This document shows, one piece after another, positions 18,301 through 28,488 of a stretch of 64,000 nucleotides of DNA (position 1 is the first letter of the stretch; each line of letters starts with the position of its first letter). Position numbers and translations under genes: made by a program. Origin of the DNA: CAWFFV01 sp963814985 (GTDB taxonomy: Bacteria > Chloroflexota > Ktedonobacteria > Ktedonobacterales > Ktedonobacteraceae). The notes beneath the pieces are model-generated. The model did not search any database, had not been told where the DNA came from, and saw nothing but the letters and a program-made list of their open reading frames with translations. The stretch spans positions 94,554 to 158,553 of the forward strand of contig CAWFFV010000053.1 in NCBI GenBank assembly GCA_963814985.1, read 5' to 3'.

Positions 18301-20718
18301 GTCATTCTGATATTTTCTCCAGCCAAAAAGAAAGGATCTAAATATTGTTACAGTTTGCTCTCGCCTCTGTATATCCAAGAAGTATAGCGTGGCTTATCCG
18401 GCTTGATGAGTGGGATCGTTTTGAAGAAATCATTATGTACAACTAGCGCAATGGTGGGAGGATATTTTAATGTAGTAATTCCTATGACAGAGCAAGATAC
18501 TATTTCCGAGCAATAACCAAAGTTTCTCTAATGACTATGATCCAGATCTCATCATACTTGCACCAGGAATGGCCTCAAAAGAACTGGAGATCTTTCTATT
18601 AGCAACTTGCACCCCTTTGGTATTATTCCGTGGGAATCTTTATCAAGATTGCAAAACATTAGACTCCTTGGTCAGGTAGAACGGGGGTAGGAATGCGACA
18701 CTAGTTGTAGAATAGATATACACTCCTAAAGATACAATTACCCTCTTATCGCAACGGCAGATGATACATGTGCAGAGAATACCAGTCGATTAGCACTTGG
18801 TTTGCTTGTGTCAGTGGATTAATACATCTCTCTCTTCGATATACAATATTCTAGATTTCACCGGATGATCGAGAATTTTCTTTCGAAGAATTATTTAAAC
18901 ATGACAGAATGGACAATATATAAAGTCCCTCTACCAGATGTTCAACCCATACCAGTCCCTCCTCTTTTGCAACCAGCAAATATTTCACACAAAAATATCA
19001 ATTTCCTTTATCTGGTGCAACCAACATTTTAAAAGCTTGTTTTGAACTACAAGATAAGTCGAGCGTATATCAATCTTTTCTAGGTTTGACAATACATATA
19101 AAAAAAGACGCTTAGTAACTCCCTACGTTTTATGATGAGTGAGAAGATAAACGCCTCCTACAATGGTAATACTTGTTTCGGATAACTTTGATTTGCAAGA
19201 AGCCACTTTATTCTGGAATTTACGAGCGGGGGGAATCTATGTAGCCTGGTTACCATTCTCGAGAACTGGAGAATAATTTAGATGCGGTCACGCTATGGAT
19301 AAATTGAGATTATGATACGCATTCTATAGACTGCTTATGGTAGGAACTGGTATCGTGTTCTCTTCACTAGACAAAGATTTAGCTGCGACTTCAGGCTATT
19401 ATTGATGCTCTTCACTAGAAAAGATAACAACAAAAATCTTTCAATCCTTGGAATATTATAATTCACAATGATCTGGTATTTTACAATTATATCCAGCCTT
19501 CCATATTGAAGAGGAACGAGTTGTTGTGGCAAGAGAGATGGTTCAAAAGCTACGTTTATCCCTAAATTACCACAAACAAAACACGACAGGGAAATACACG
19601 TTCTATTACAATGGAACAACTGTATGCTTCCTCCTAGCAGTTCCCTCGTACAGCAAAGAGATATCATCAGAGCATCGTCATACACTTGCCAGAAGCAAAT
19701 GAAATAACACTACCTCAATTCCGTATCACCAGAGAACGATATCTCAAAATCAAAATCGACAAGCAAGAACCTCTTGATTTCAATATTCCATCACTAAAAC
19801 AAGTTGCTGAAACATTCTTTGATGCTGGTAACTTTTCTCATCTGGAGATAAGCGGTGCAGGCAAATATCAGCAACAGTTTGTCCAAAGGGCGGGTAGTCT
19901 TGAAAAGGCTGTTCACTATTTTACAATACCGCTGTATCGTGACTTGTTTGAATTACTTATGCACAACAAGAATGATAAAACGAAACTTGGAAAAGTTTTA
20001 AAGAATGAAGAGCGCCGTGCTCTCCACCACATTGAGCTTTGCAAACAGTTAGGGAAATGTCTACCAGAAGACTTGCAATCGTATTTTAGAAAAGAATGTG
20101 ATGAATTACCTCAAGAAGCAATAGAACTCCTTGACAAGGATTTGCTAGAACGAGGTTTTCTGTTAAGGTGCGAAACATGTTCTTTTGAAGCATGGTATCC
20201 TATTGATCGTATTGGGCGCTCTTTTGAATGCTCTCGATGTTTTACTATGCAGGTGTATAAAACAAATCCAATATGGCTCTATAAGTTACCTGAAATAATT
20301 TATCAAGGGTTAAATCAAAATATAGAAGTTCCTCTGCTTGCTGTGAGTTATCTGAAAAACAAGAGTAAACATAGCTTTGAGTGGCTTCCTGACTCAAATA
20401 TCTACTTACACCCTAATGATCCAATGGCTAACGCCAACACACACATAAGAATCTCGATATATTGTGTTTATCTGATGGCAAATTATACGTCGGCGAGGCT
20501 AAGAGCAAGAAAAACGAGGAAAACGCGAAGGTAGAAAAACAACAGTTCTATTTCTATGAACAGGTTTGCAAACGAGTCAAAATTGACGGCATTGTCTTTG
20601 CTACATCTGAAGAAGAATGGAACCGGGGAACGCAACAGCGTATTGATGGCCTAAAACCCTGGTTTACAGGTGAAATACTCGTACTGACAGAGAAAGACCT
20701 GTATCCAACTACATAGTC
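18297..20718 (+). pseudogene. Decayed large protein: zinc ribbon plus PD-(D/E)XK-like nuclease
   Basis: A long coding region broken by many stops and shifts. The start ATG 18297 overlaps the upstream stop and reads MSHSDIFSSQKERI before TAA. Recognisable pieces in changing frames include SIAWLIRLDEWDRFEEIIMY, DPDLIILAPGMASKELEIF, FGIIPWESLSRLQNIRLL, and DNFDLQEATLFWNLRAGG. From 19686 one frame stays open for 280 residues with a zinc ribbon (CETC-x15-CSRC). After a further shift near 20450 comes LDILCLSDGKLYVGEAKSK, a D-x(n)-E-x-K nuclease pattern. The order suggests one large protein or two adjacent ones. It may be the remnant of a defence gene; that is inference. Confidence 0.6.
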
Positions 20719-20982
20719 CCCCTAATGTCGGCACCGCTAAGATAAATGGTTCGGTCTTACAACACCTTCTATTTTCCCAAACTTCGCTAGAAGAACACGA
20801 CGGACGACAGCACCTTCTTGTGCCTGAAATCAGAAAATAGAAATTTATTCACACACCATTACTTTAAGTCAAATTACGCTTTCCTGGTAAAAAAAAGTCA
20901 TTAATACCGCTGATAATAATATAGCAGTATATCCGTCTCATTCACCCAAATATTGGTGCCGATCGTACGTACACTTATCTAG
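20719..20982. other. Gap between the decayed operon and the lipase gene
   Basis: No gene seen. The first part (to about 20900) has the AT-rich composition of the decayed locus; the last 60 bases probably hold the lipase promoter, with AAAGGA at 20985. Confidence 0.5.
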
Positions 20983-21000
20983 CGAAAGGATGAATTTAGC

Positions 21001-22017
21001 GTGCTTAACACCCGTAAGAAACTTTCTAAGAAGAAAGGTTTTAGGGCTATCACATGGCTGTGCAGTAGCATGCTACTGTTGGGGATCATCGCAGCCGGTT
21101 TTGTCGTATTGCCACGCCTGTCGTCAGCACATGCTGCCGCGCCGAATCCGGTCCTACTCATTCACGGTTTTTCAGACAACTGTGGCGCTAGCATGAGCAA
21201 AGCATCCACATATCTGCAAGGTAAGGGGTTAACGACCGTTAATCTGGGTTACTATACAAATGAGGCTGGCTGCAATGCCACTATTAAAGGCGTCTACGGA
21301 CCAATAAGTGCACCTAACAGTTGTAGCACAACCGATGCAGCCGCTGCCCAGGCGCTTGATCAGCAGAAAACCGTAGACACAGACTATCCCATTGAGAAAC
21401 TTGGCTACCACCTCGCCTGGTATATCTACCAGAATTACACCCTGCAAGGGATATCCGTAGATCTGGTTGTCCATAGCATGGGTGGACTGATCATCCGTTC
21501 GGCTATTGCTCAAACAGTCGAAGATCATAGTGGTAACTGCGCCGCTCTCCAGACTGACAAGGCAGGCCTGGGACCACTTCCGCCTAATCTTCTGATAGGC
21601 CGTGTCGCAACCATCTCCACCCCTCACGATGGGGCAGCCATCGCCGATTTTGATCCCTTCGAGCACCAGGCAATAGAAATGAAGCCTGGTAGCCAGTTTA
21701 TCCAGGGGTTGAAAAACACTGAAATCGGTGGGGACGCTCAATGGCTGACTATTGGTGAAAACTGTGGCGTCCTCTTACACAGCGACGGCGTGGTCAGTGC
21801 TTCATCGGCTGCCTGGCCCGATGGGTTAGGTGCAGCAGTTCAGCGGGTCACCTACACCGGTTGCACATGGGTACATACCAGTATCGAGAAAGATACGAGT
21901 AATGTTATGGATCAAAAAGCCAGTGTTGACGGCGTTACTCATACGGGTTGCGATAGGTCTATCGCAATGGCAAATAACTGGTTGCAGAATGCAGGTTTGG
22001 GTCGCTGTACTAACTAA
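21001..22017 (+). CDS. Secreted lipase/esterase, alpha/beta hydrolase
   Basis: A 338-residue exported hydrolase. A basic N-terminus (RKKLSKKKG) and a hydrophobic stretch to about residue 36, ending in SAHAA, form a signal peptide with a likely AxA cleavage site. Then come PVLLIHGFSDNCG (oxyanion strand) and DLVVHSMGGLIIRSA with the nucleophile Ser. Candidate acid and His lie in the second half (ISTPHDGAAIADFDP and TYTGCTWVHTSIE). Cys residues could form disulfides outside the cell. It resembles class I/II triacylglycerol lipases. GTG at 21001 follows AAAGGA; transcribed alone. Confidence 0.85.
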   Translation: MLNTRKKLSKKKGFRAITWLCSSMLLLGIIAAGFVVLPRLSSAHAAAPNPVLLIHGFSDNCGASMSKASTYLQGKGLTTVNLGYYTNEAGCNATIKGVYGPISAPNSCSTTDAAAAQALDQQKTVDTDYPIEKLGYHLAWYIYQNYTLQGISVDLVVHSMGGLIIRSAIAQTVEDHSGNCAALQTDKAGLGPLPPNLLIGRVATISTPHDGAAIADFDPFEHQAIEMKPGSQFIQGLKNTEIGGDAQWLTIGENCGVLLHSDGVVSASSAAWPDGLGAAVQRVTYTGCTWVHTSIEKDTSNVMDQKASVDGVTHTGCDRSIAMANNWLQNAGLGRCTN

Positions 22018-22037
22018 TAGCTAAACGTTTCGTAACC

Positions 22038-22170
22038 ACTCAGGTTTTCTCGCCACCCGTGGTGGCTCGTCGACGTTTTTTGTTGGCCGTGGCAGGATTG
22101 GCGATACCAACCCTGCCACGGCCAACAAAAAAACGATCGGCGAAGCGCCCTGGCGCTGAGGAATCAAAAA
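22038..22170. repeat. Family A element with boxes A and B
   Basis: Box A (CGCCACCCGTGGTGGCTCG) at 22051-22069, 22-base arms (22075-22096 and 22112-22134) with a partly paired inner loop, and box B (CGAAGCGCCCTGGCGCTGAGGAATC). The core contains GTGGCAGGATTGG, shared with 57330 and 58060. Confidence 0.85.
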
Positions 22171-22397
22171 CTAAACGGGGAGCAGGACCTTAGCGTCTTG
22201 AACGCCACCTCCCCGGCACCCGTAATGCAGTACGGACGACGGCGATCCTCAGATTGCAATACCTCAATCCAGCCACGCCGCTCCAATCGGGTTAAAGAAG
22301 AAACCTTCAATGCCAGTTTCTTCAGAAGAACAAGCAGTCTATCCAGCATGTGCCATAGAATTTTCGAGCAAGCTGATGCTTCCTCCTTTCGAGTCAC
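22164..22397 (-). pseudogene. Remnant of a PadR/MarR-type regulator
   Basis: The segment SLTRLERRGWIEVLQSEDRR followed by RPYCITGAGEVAFK has the wing of a PadR-like regulator. The N-terminal recognition helices are missing or out of frame, and the C-terminal helices are cut by the repeat element. A fragment, not a working gene. Identification is moderate because only about 35 residues are informative. Confidence 0.45.
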
Positions 22398-22434
22398 TCC
22401 CTATTGAGAGGCAGGTCTCTCTTATGACGCATTT

Positions 22435-22857
22435 ATGCCTGATACACCCTTCGAGCGAAGGCGGGAAGCTGATGCATATATAAGCCTTGGCCAACAATTA
22501 GACTCGTTGTACCAGAACGCGGCCCCATATCACCAGCTTCTGGGATATCCCCATCAGATACAGGGAGATCTTCTCCAGGAATGCCAGCAAGATACTCGGT
22601 GGAAAGGAGACCCTACAGACTGGCAACTGCTCCTGAAAATTGATTCTGACGATGATACGGGGGTGATGTGGGGTGATGTGGGCATGCTCTATTTCTACAT
22701 TCCGCAACAGGCGCTGGCTGAACGTGACTTTTCCCAGGTACATTTAATTATGCAATGTAGCCAAACGCAGCTTGTATCCCACTCTATTTACCGTCGTAAC
22801 CACACAAAGAGCACACTATCCGTCCATTCGGTTCTTTCCATCAGAGTTCTCCGATAA
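22435..22857 (+). pseudogene. DUF1963 (YwqG-like) C-terminal fragment
   Basis: YHQLLGYPHQIQGDLLQECQ, WQLLLKIDSDDDTGVMWGDV and GMLYFYIPQQALAERDFSQV match the second half of DUF1963 proteins. The N-terminal half is absent, and the end (HSIYRRNHTKST) does not fit the family, so this is a truncated copy. DUF1963 has no established biochemical role. An ATG at 22435 exists but lacks a convincing ribosome binding site. Confidence 0.6.
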
Positions 22858-22886
22858 AAGAAACGCGACGTTCAGATAGTGTGCTC
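22809..22886. terminator. Long imperfect hairpin after the exported protein gene
   Basis: GAGCACACTATC (22809-22820) pairs exactly with GATAGTGTGCTC (22875-22886). The intervening bases also pair in part (GGTTCTTT with AAAGAAAC). It lies just beyond the stop of the minus-strand gene at 22909. Confidence 0.5.
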
Positions 22887-22908
22887 GTTACTATGATTAC
22901 ACTATAAG

Positions 22909-24342
22909 TTAGTTTGCAGCAGCCGTCGGTGTCACTGCTGGTGCAGCGGGTGCTGTCGGTGTTACTGCTGGGGCTGCGGTTGCTGTCGGTGCCGCTGCTG
23001 CGGCCGTTGGCGTCGCTGCTGGTGCAGCGGGTGCTACTGGAGCTGCCGCAGGTGCAATTACGGCAGCAGTTGTTACACCGTTACCGTCTGCTGTCAGGGT
23101 CACTGGATTTTGAACATTCAGCAAGCCGACACAGTTCAGACCACCCGCACCAAGGGTCGCTTGAAGACGCGTTGCCAGGAAGGTGAATAGCGAGTTCGCG
23201 ACGGCGGGCATCGGTGACGCTGCATTCATGGTCATGGTTTTATCCAGATTTAGGCGAGGGAGGGCAATATTGAGCAGGTTTGTGCAGTATGTGGTGGTAC
23301 TTGCATCATTGAGCGTGTTTGCAGGCGTCTGGTCAACACCTCTGCGATATGCATTGACCTTTGCCAGACTGAGGTTATTGTTGACAAGCACCATCTCGTC
23401 GCCAGCAGGAACCAGAGCAACTGGTGCCGCCTGGAATTGTCTGGCCTGTAACTCGTCTAGTACCAATGCAGGTGTTGGGGCTCCATTGTTCGCCAGATCT
23501 GGTGCTGTCCAGGGCTTGCAACCTACGGCAGGATCAAGGATTTTGGAGACCAGAGCATTATCACTTGGATTGCCTAATGTGGTCGCTGCCGGAAAGTTCG
23601 CTTGATTAGCAGCAGTCAATTGAGCCGTCTGAGTACCATTCGTGATGTATTGCGTTTGTACGTTATCACTCTGGTCCATATCAACCACCGCAAAATCACG
23701 TACGCTTGGGCAGGGCTGTCCATCGAGCGCTGTTCCAAGTGGTGGCACAACCAGAGTTCCCGCAGCAATCAGCTGATTGGCCTTGGCGAAGAATGCTTTG
23801 GCGTTACAATAGGCAAACTGTCCAAAGACCGTGCCTTTGGCACCATTAACACAGTTACCCTGGTCCGCGCCATTGCCCTTGAGAGTGAGTAACGTACCAT
23901 TGAAGCCAAAATGTAGCGCCACAATGGCATGTGCAGGCAAAGTTGGCGCGGTCGGTACGACCAGTGGTTTGGTGCCTGCATCAATTACCAGCGGATTGTA
24001 GACAGAGATAGCGCCCGTAGCAGGATCAATGATGGACGCCTGTACAAAAGCACTCTGGTTAACATTCGCCTCATTACACGGTCCTGCGGCTGGATCGGTG
24101 GCGCTCAGTTGATAGGGCGTTGCCAGCCCCTTGGCCGTTAAGGGATGATTTGGCACCTTCAGGTTACAGTTGGGATTGAGTACCGCAGCTGCATGCGATT
24201 TACCCCCAACCTGCTGTACAACGAACACGCCAGCACCTATTATTAGCAAGAGCGTGATACCGGCACCGATAAGCATGAGTGGTGAGAAGCGTCGGCGCTT
24301 CTCGACGGAATTGATCGAAGTACGTCGCGGTTTCGTAAGCAT
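22909..24342 (-). CDS. Exported or membrane-anchored protein with Ala/Pro/Thr-rich tail
   Basis: A 477-residue protein. Basic residues 1-18 and a hydrophobic helix at about 22-45 form an anchor or signal. A globular extracytoplasmic region (residues 50-410) contains several Cys. The last 60 residues are a repeat of Ala, Pro, Thr and Val (units like APAVTPTA), typical of cell-wall-spanning or surface proteins. ATG at 24342 follows AGGAAAAAG. Function not recognised. It is read alone, and a pair of palindromes lies in its upstream region. Confidence 0.75.
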   Translation of the reverse strand: MLTKPRRTSINSVEKRRRFSPLMLIGAGITLLLIIGAGVFVVQQVGGKSHAAAVLNPNCNLKVPNHPLTAKGLATPYQLSATDPAAGPCNEANVNQSAFVQASIIDPATGAISVYNPLVIDAGTKPLVVPTAPTLPAHAIVALHFGFNGTLLTLKGNGADQGNCVNGAKGTVFGQFAYCNAKAFFAKANQLIAAGTLVVPPLGTALDGQPCPSVRDFAVVDMDQSDNVQTQYITNGTQTAQLTAANQANFPAATTLGNPSDNALVSKILDPAVGCKPWTAPDLANNGAPTPALVLDELQARQFQAAPVALVPAGDEMVLVNNNLSLAKVNAYRRGVDQTPANTLNDASTTTYCTNLLNIALPRLNLDKTMTMNAASPMPAVANSLFTFLATRLQATLGAGGLNCVGLLNVQNPVTLTADGNGVTTAAVIAPAAAPVAPAAPAATPTAAAAAPTATAAPAVTPTAPAAPAVTPTAAAN

Positions 24343-24429
24343 CTTTTTCCTATTCCTACTTCAATTTCTTGCCAAACGCATTCTGCATTCCTACAGAATA
24401 GATCTGGACATCTGCTCATGGACACAGCC

Positions 24430-24605
24430 GGTTGAACGCACCTTCAACCCACTGCCTCGATCCATACATGGCATGTTCTGGTTAAGAAACCTTAACCACT
24501 GTCGTGGCTTTCTTATGCAAATATTATCATACTTAAATGCATACATCGCGTAATTCAGATACGCTATATAAGAAAGTACTAATTCAGATTAAGAAACCTT
24601 AACCA
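24430..24605. promoter_or_regulatory. Three GGTT-type palindromes upstream of 22909-24342
   Basis: GGTTGAACGCACCTTCAACC (24430-24449), GGTTAAGAAACCTTAACC (24480-24497) and GATTAAGAAACCTTAACC (24588-24605). The last two share 17 of 18 bases. They lie 90-260 bases upstream of the minus-strand gene start and look like operator sites for an unknown regulator. The rest of 24343-24790 holds no gene. Confidence 0.45.
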
Positions 24606-24791
24606 CAAAGATTCCTATTATAAGATAAAATTCCTATTCCTGTGGATTTTTGTAAAAAATAGACGATGGCATACGACACAATCTGACATATGCCAGCGAT
24701 ACGCAAAATATCCCTCCTCTTCACGTGATAGTATAATATCATTGCTACCGTACCCCATGAGTGAGCATCAGCCCATATACGAGGTGAGTTA

Positions 24792-25622
24792 ATGAACGTC
24801 GCATCTATTTACAATGAGATCCATGCAGCACTACAGCGTGGCGAACGAGTCGCAGTAGCCACCGTCGTCAAAACCATCGGAGCAGCCCCCTGCGGAGTCG
24901 GGGAGCAAGATGCTTATCCATGCCGATGCCACAACGGATGGCAGTTTTGCCGGACCAAAGACTAATGGCAAAGTCATACAAGAAGCGCTTCTGGCGATCC
25001 ACCATCGACATCCCTATATCACGCATATCCACCTGGATGCTGATCAGGGTGAGGCCGTTGGGAGTTGTGGAGCAACCCTGGAAGTCTTTTTTGAATTTTA
25101 CAGCCTGAACCACGGCTTATCATCGCTGGCGCTGGCTATGTGGCTCAAGCCCTGGCACGTCTGGCAGCCCATCTCGACTTTCGTATTGTGGTGGTCGATG
25201 ATCGCCGCGAACTGGCTGATCCACACGCCTTCAGCGACAAGGTACAACTCACCTTCGGGGATATTCCACAGATGATCCGTGAACTGAAACCAGACGAGTC
25301 AAGCTGGATTGTGATCGTGACGCGTGGTCACCACCTGGATCAGCATGTCCTACGAACCGCCTTAGAGACCAGAGCAGCATATATTGGGATGATTGGCAGC
25401 CCCAACAAGGTTAAACACATCTTCAAAGATCTGCTCACTGCGGGCATAGCTCGTGAACGCCTGACCCAGGTCCATGCCCCCATCGGCCTGGATCTGGGCG
25501 CACAAACCCCCGATGAGATTGCACTCAGTATTGCCGCCGAGATGGTAATGCTACGCAGAAAAGCAACTGGCGCATCACTTAAAACAACGCACCAGCTTCT
25601 GGAACAAGAAATACCCACATAA
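24792..25622 (+). pseudogene. XdhC/CoxI-family protein, two frame breaks
   Basis: The XdhC family helps insert sulfurated molybdenum cofactor into xanthine or CO dehydrogenases. ATG 24792 follows GAGGTGA. The N-terminal domain reads RVAVATVVKTIGAAP, then breaks at a G4 run (24900-24903); the next frame gives SKMLIHADATTDGSFAG and GSCGATLEVFFE. A second break near 25101-25108 leads to RLIIAGAGYVAQALARLAA (the Rossmann strand), VTRGHHLDQHVL, RAAYIGMIGSPNKVKHIF and the stop at 25622. Two compensating one-base indels restore a normal-length protein. No molybdoenzyme gene lies in the window. Confidence 0.8.
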
Positions 25623-25680
25623 CACACTCCCATCATACACTGGAAAAACTTTACCACCCCTTATCTTGCTTCAACTCCAC

Positions 25681-25718
25681 TGCTCCCCACCTGCGGTGGC
25701 GAGGAGACCTGAATAGTT
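25681..25718. repeat. Solo box A end
   Basis: CCCCACCTGCGGTGGCGAGGAGACCTGA, the inverted right end of family A, without palindrome or box B. It lies between xdhC and the MFS gene. Confidence 0.65.
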
Positions 25719-25762
25719 ACTCTTGATTGAAGGTGAAATAGAGTGGATCGCAACAAGACCTA

Positions 25763-25791
25763 AAAAGAAGAGGGAAAAGATCCCTCTCCTT
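25763..25791 (-). terminator. Terminator of the MFS gene
   Basis: On the minus strand AGAGGGATC-TTTT-CCCTCT is followed by TCTTTTT, 20 bases after the MFS stop: a standard intrinsic terminator. Confidence 0.75.
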
Positions 25792-25810
25792 CAGCCTTGT
25801 GATATCTGTC

Positions 25811-27337
25811 TTATTTCTTCACGCCTTTGATATAACGTACTGTCACTGTACCCAGCACACAATAGGCAATCGCCATCGCAAAAAGCAACTGGAAGCCAAG
25901 CACTGTATGACCGCTACGCGTAAATGAATTGATCAATGGTCCGCCGAGTACAGGTGCAATCACCTGAGGAAGTGAAAGCGAGATGTTCCAGACGCCCATA
26001 TCTCGCGCATAATTCCGATGTGAGGGCAAGACATCAGCAACCAGAGCCCAATCGACGCTGACATAGGCACCATAGCCAAGGCCAAAGATTGCGCCCGCTG
26101 CTAAGACGATCGGCAATGAGTGCGTGACAATAAAAATGAAACCTACAAGGGCCATCAGACCACCAGAGATGTACACCATACGTTTGCGCCCAAAGTGGTC
26201 AGAGAGCCAACCCACAGCAAACGCACTCAGCAGACTCGTCAGTGAAAGGATAATGACAAAATTGGTCGTTTGTTGCTCTGGATGAGCTACTCCAACCACA
26301 TCCTTCATATAAAATTGCAGGAACGTTTGAATTGTATAGATGCCGAGCATCATCAACAGGCGTGTCGCAAAGACCCAGGCAAAATCAGGATCACGGCGAG
26401 GCCTGAAGTCAAACATTCGTAACAAGCCAACTGTTGCCACCACTTCCAGAATCATCTGTTGCACTTCGCCGCTGATCTCGATACCAGCAATGTGCAATCC
26501 GTTCCACAATGCCATAGCTCCCCATGCCACACCTACCGCAACGATTGTCCAGGCCGTAGTCAATATAAAGGAGCGTGAGAGCAATGGGCGACGGGCTACC
26601 AATGATGGCTCTTCGACAGCTTGTTCTCCCTCCAGTGCCGCGAGTTGGGCTGACGTACCCGTGCGTTCACGTACGGATATAATTGTAATGAGCATAAGTG
26701 CGACCATCACGGCCATAATGATCCCATAGGTAAGCCATAACCCCTGCTGATAGAGTGAGAACGGTTTGGTGGCATCGATAAACATACCAGCGACAACCAC
26801 ACCGGCAATGCTACCAGCAGTCAAAAGAAGACCCATGACGCCAGAGACCAGACCGCGCTGCTCAGCAGGAACAATATCCGGCAGTAAGGCATGGAAAGGA
26901 GCCTGGGCAGCATTATTAGAAAACTGCACAATCACCATAGCAATGGCCAGAGAAGGAATATCACGCGCCGTTGCCATCCAGAATAGGCCAGCGATATTCA
27001 CCAGTGTCCCGATTACAATATAAGGACGGCGACGACCCCAGGCGGCCAGTTTTCCCTTTGTCCGGTCACTCAGCAGACCAAAGAGAGGATTAGAAAAAAG
27101 TGCCACAAATGCACCAGGAACAAGCACAATAGCCAGCGCTTCCCCTTTGTATGACTCACCCACAAGCTTGAGTACCTGACTGGGAAGAATGATAATGGTA
27201 AGGGCGGACCAGTGGAAATTAAGTGCAAACCAAAAAATGCTGATTGCCAGAATTTGTGTCCAGCGGAGCCTGGGAAGGTTGATTACCGCATGATGGGTAG
27301 GAAGCGTAGTGTCGTCCTCATGCCCTAAAGTAGCCAT
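25811..27337 (-). CDS. MFS transporter
   Basis: A 508-residue member of the major facilitator superfamily with about twelve hydrophobic segments. The cytoplasmic loop after helix 2 has GLLSDRTKGKLAAWGRRRPY, the pattern of sugar/cation symporter-like and SLC45-like MFS proteins, and the symmetric loop has GWLSDHFGRKRM. A long charged loop (about residues 210-245) joins the halves. ATG at 27337 after AAAGGAAC; the longer frame upstream lacks a ribosome binding site. Substrate unknown; the loop motif favours a sugar. Confidence 0.85.
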   Translation of the reverse strand: MATLGHEDDTTLPTHHAVINLPRLRWTQILAISIFWFALNFHWSALTIIILPSQVLKLVGESYKGEALAIVLVPGAFVALFSNPLFGLLSDRTKGKLAAWGRRRPYIVIGTLVNIAGLFWMATARDIPSLAIAMVIVQFSNNAAQAPFHALLPDIVPAEQRGLVSGVMGLLLTAGSIAGVVVAGMFIDATKPFSLYQQGLWLTYGIIMAVMVALMLITIISVRERTGTSAQLAALEGEQAVEEPSLVARRPLLSRSFILTTAWTIVAVGVAWGAMALWNGLHIAGIEISGEVQQMILEVVATVGLLRMFDFRPRRDPDFAWVFATRLLMMLGIYTIQTFLQFYMKDVVGVAHPEQQTTNFVIILSLTSLLSAFAVGWLSDHFGRKRMVYISGGLMALVGFIFIVTHSLPIVLAAGAIFGLGYGAYVSVDWALVADVLPSHRNYARDMGVWNISLSLPQVIAPVLGGPLINSFTRSGHTVLGFQLLFAMAIAYCVLGTVTVRYIKGVKK

Positions 27338-27433
27338 TTTGTCAGGTTCCTTTCTGATATATTGTATATCATCATACCGCACATTACACTAAGGGCGTGT
27401 GCTGTTCTGATAGGGCTATAGAAAGGATACCTT

Positions 27434-28403
27434 ATGTTTACATCTCGTACCAGTATCATTTGCACCAGTTTTATTTTCTTTTGCTGCTTTCTACTTGTAG
27501 CATGCACTTCTTCATCTACACCCAAAACAGGTACTACACTGGTATCCACCAAAACAAGCATTACACCAGCACCCACTAAGACAGGCGCTACACCAGCACC
27601 CACCGCAGACCCAACAATGGCTACTCCCCAAAGTTATACGCCTCATGTCCTCTTACGAGGTGCAATCAGACCTGACGACCTGGCCTTTGATTCCAGGGGA
27701 CGACTGCTGTTCACCGACTCCTATCATGGGACCGTTAACCGACTGAATGCTGATGGTTCGGTCACAGTATTGCTCCGCAGAGTGGGAGAACCAGAAGGCA
27801 TCGCCGTTTTACCAGATGGGACAATAATTATTGCCGAGCAAATCACTAACAGTATTCTTTCCCTTGCCCCAAATGCAACATCTACCACGGTATTGCGTAC
27901 CTTGCCAGGAACACCAAGTAAAGCACATTGTAAAGATGGCGTTGATGGTGTTGCCTATGATCCCACGACTAACACACTCATTGTCCCGGACAGTCCCATT
28001 GGCAATGTTTACCGTATGACCCTGGACGGCAAAAATCTGACCCTCCTGGCATCAGGTATTGTACGACCCGTTGGAGCATTTATTGATGCAACAGGAAATA
28101 TCTTTGTGGCCGACGAGTGTGGTGGAGCGGTCTTGCGTATCACTCCCGCAAGCCAGACAACACGTTATGGTGGCTTTGATATGCCCGATGATGTGGTTAT
28201 CGACCCACAAGGGAATTTGCTGGTCATTGATCTGGCCATACCGATTTCATGCATTGATCCGCATGAATTTCACGACAGGGGTTCATGAAACGCTGGCAAG
28301 CCGGGGATACATTGAGCCGCAAGGGCTGGTCATCGATAAACAGGGAAACGTTTTTGTGTCCGACGATTTCGCGAATATTATCATAGAGTACACGCCTGCA
28401 TGA
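27434..28403 (+). pseudogene. NHL/SMP-30-like beta-propeller lipoprotein, frameshifted
   Basis: ATG 27434 starts a lipoprotein signal with lipobox LVAC (Cys about residue 24), then a linker of repeated T-x-APT units. The following domain has repeated propeller blades: DDLAFDSRGRLLFTDSYHG, EGIAVLPDGTIIIAEQ, GAFIDATGNIFVADECGG, DDVVIDPQGNLLVIDL. Near 28234-28242 the frame breaks; the next frame continues with PQGLVIDKQGNVFVSDDFAN and ends at 28403. One surplus base would explain it. Likely an extracytoplasmic binding or lactonase-like protein; no catalytic set can be assigned. Confidence 0.78.
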
Positions 28404-28421
28404 GCGGATCTTTTGTCTTAG

Positions 28422-28488
28422 CAAAAGGATAAGTTGTTTTGTGTGGGTGGCCAATCCTGCCACTCACACAAAACAGCTTATCCTTTTG
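28422..28488. terminator. Long hairpin between convergent genes
   Basis: 24-base arms (28422-28445 and 28465-28488) pair with one mismatch. The loop CCAATCCTGCCAC repeats the core word of the 57327 and 58023 palindromes. The stop codon of the minus-strand gene (28478) lies inside the right arm. Confidence 0.8.

Noticed and set aside
23183..23605. A 140-residue plus-strand frame
   Set aside because: Antisense to the exported Ala/Pro/Thr-rich gene, with no start signal.
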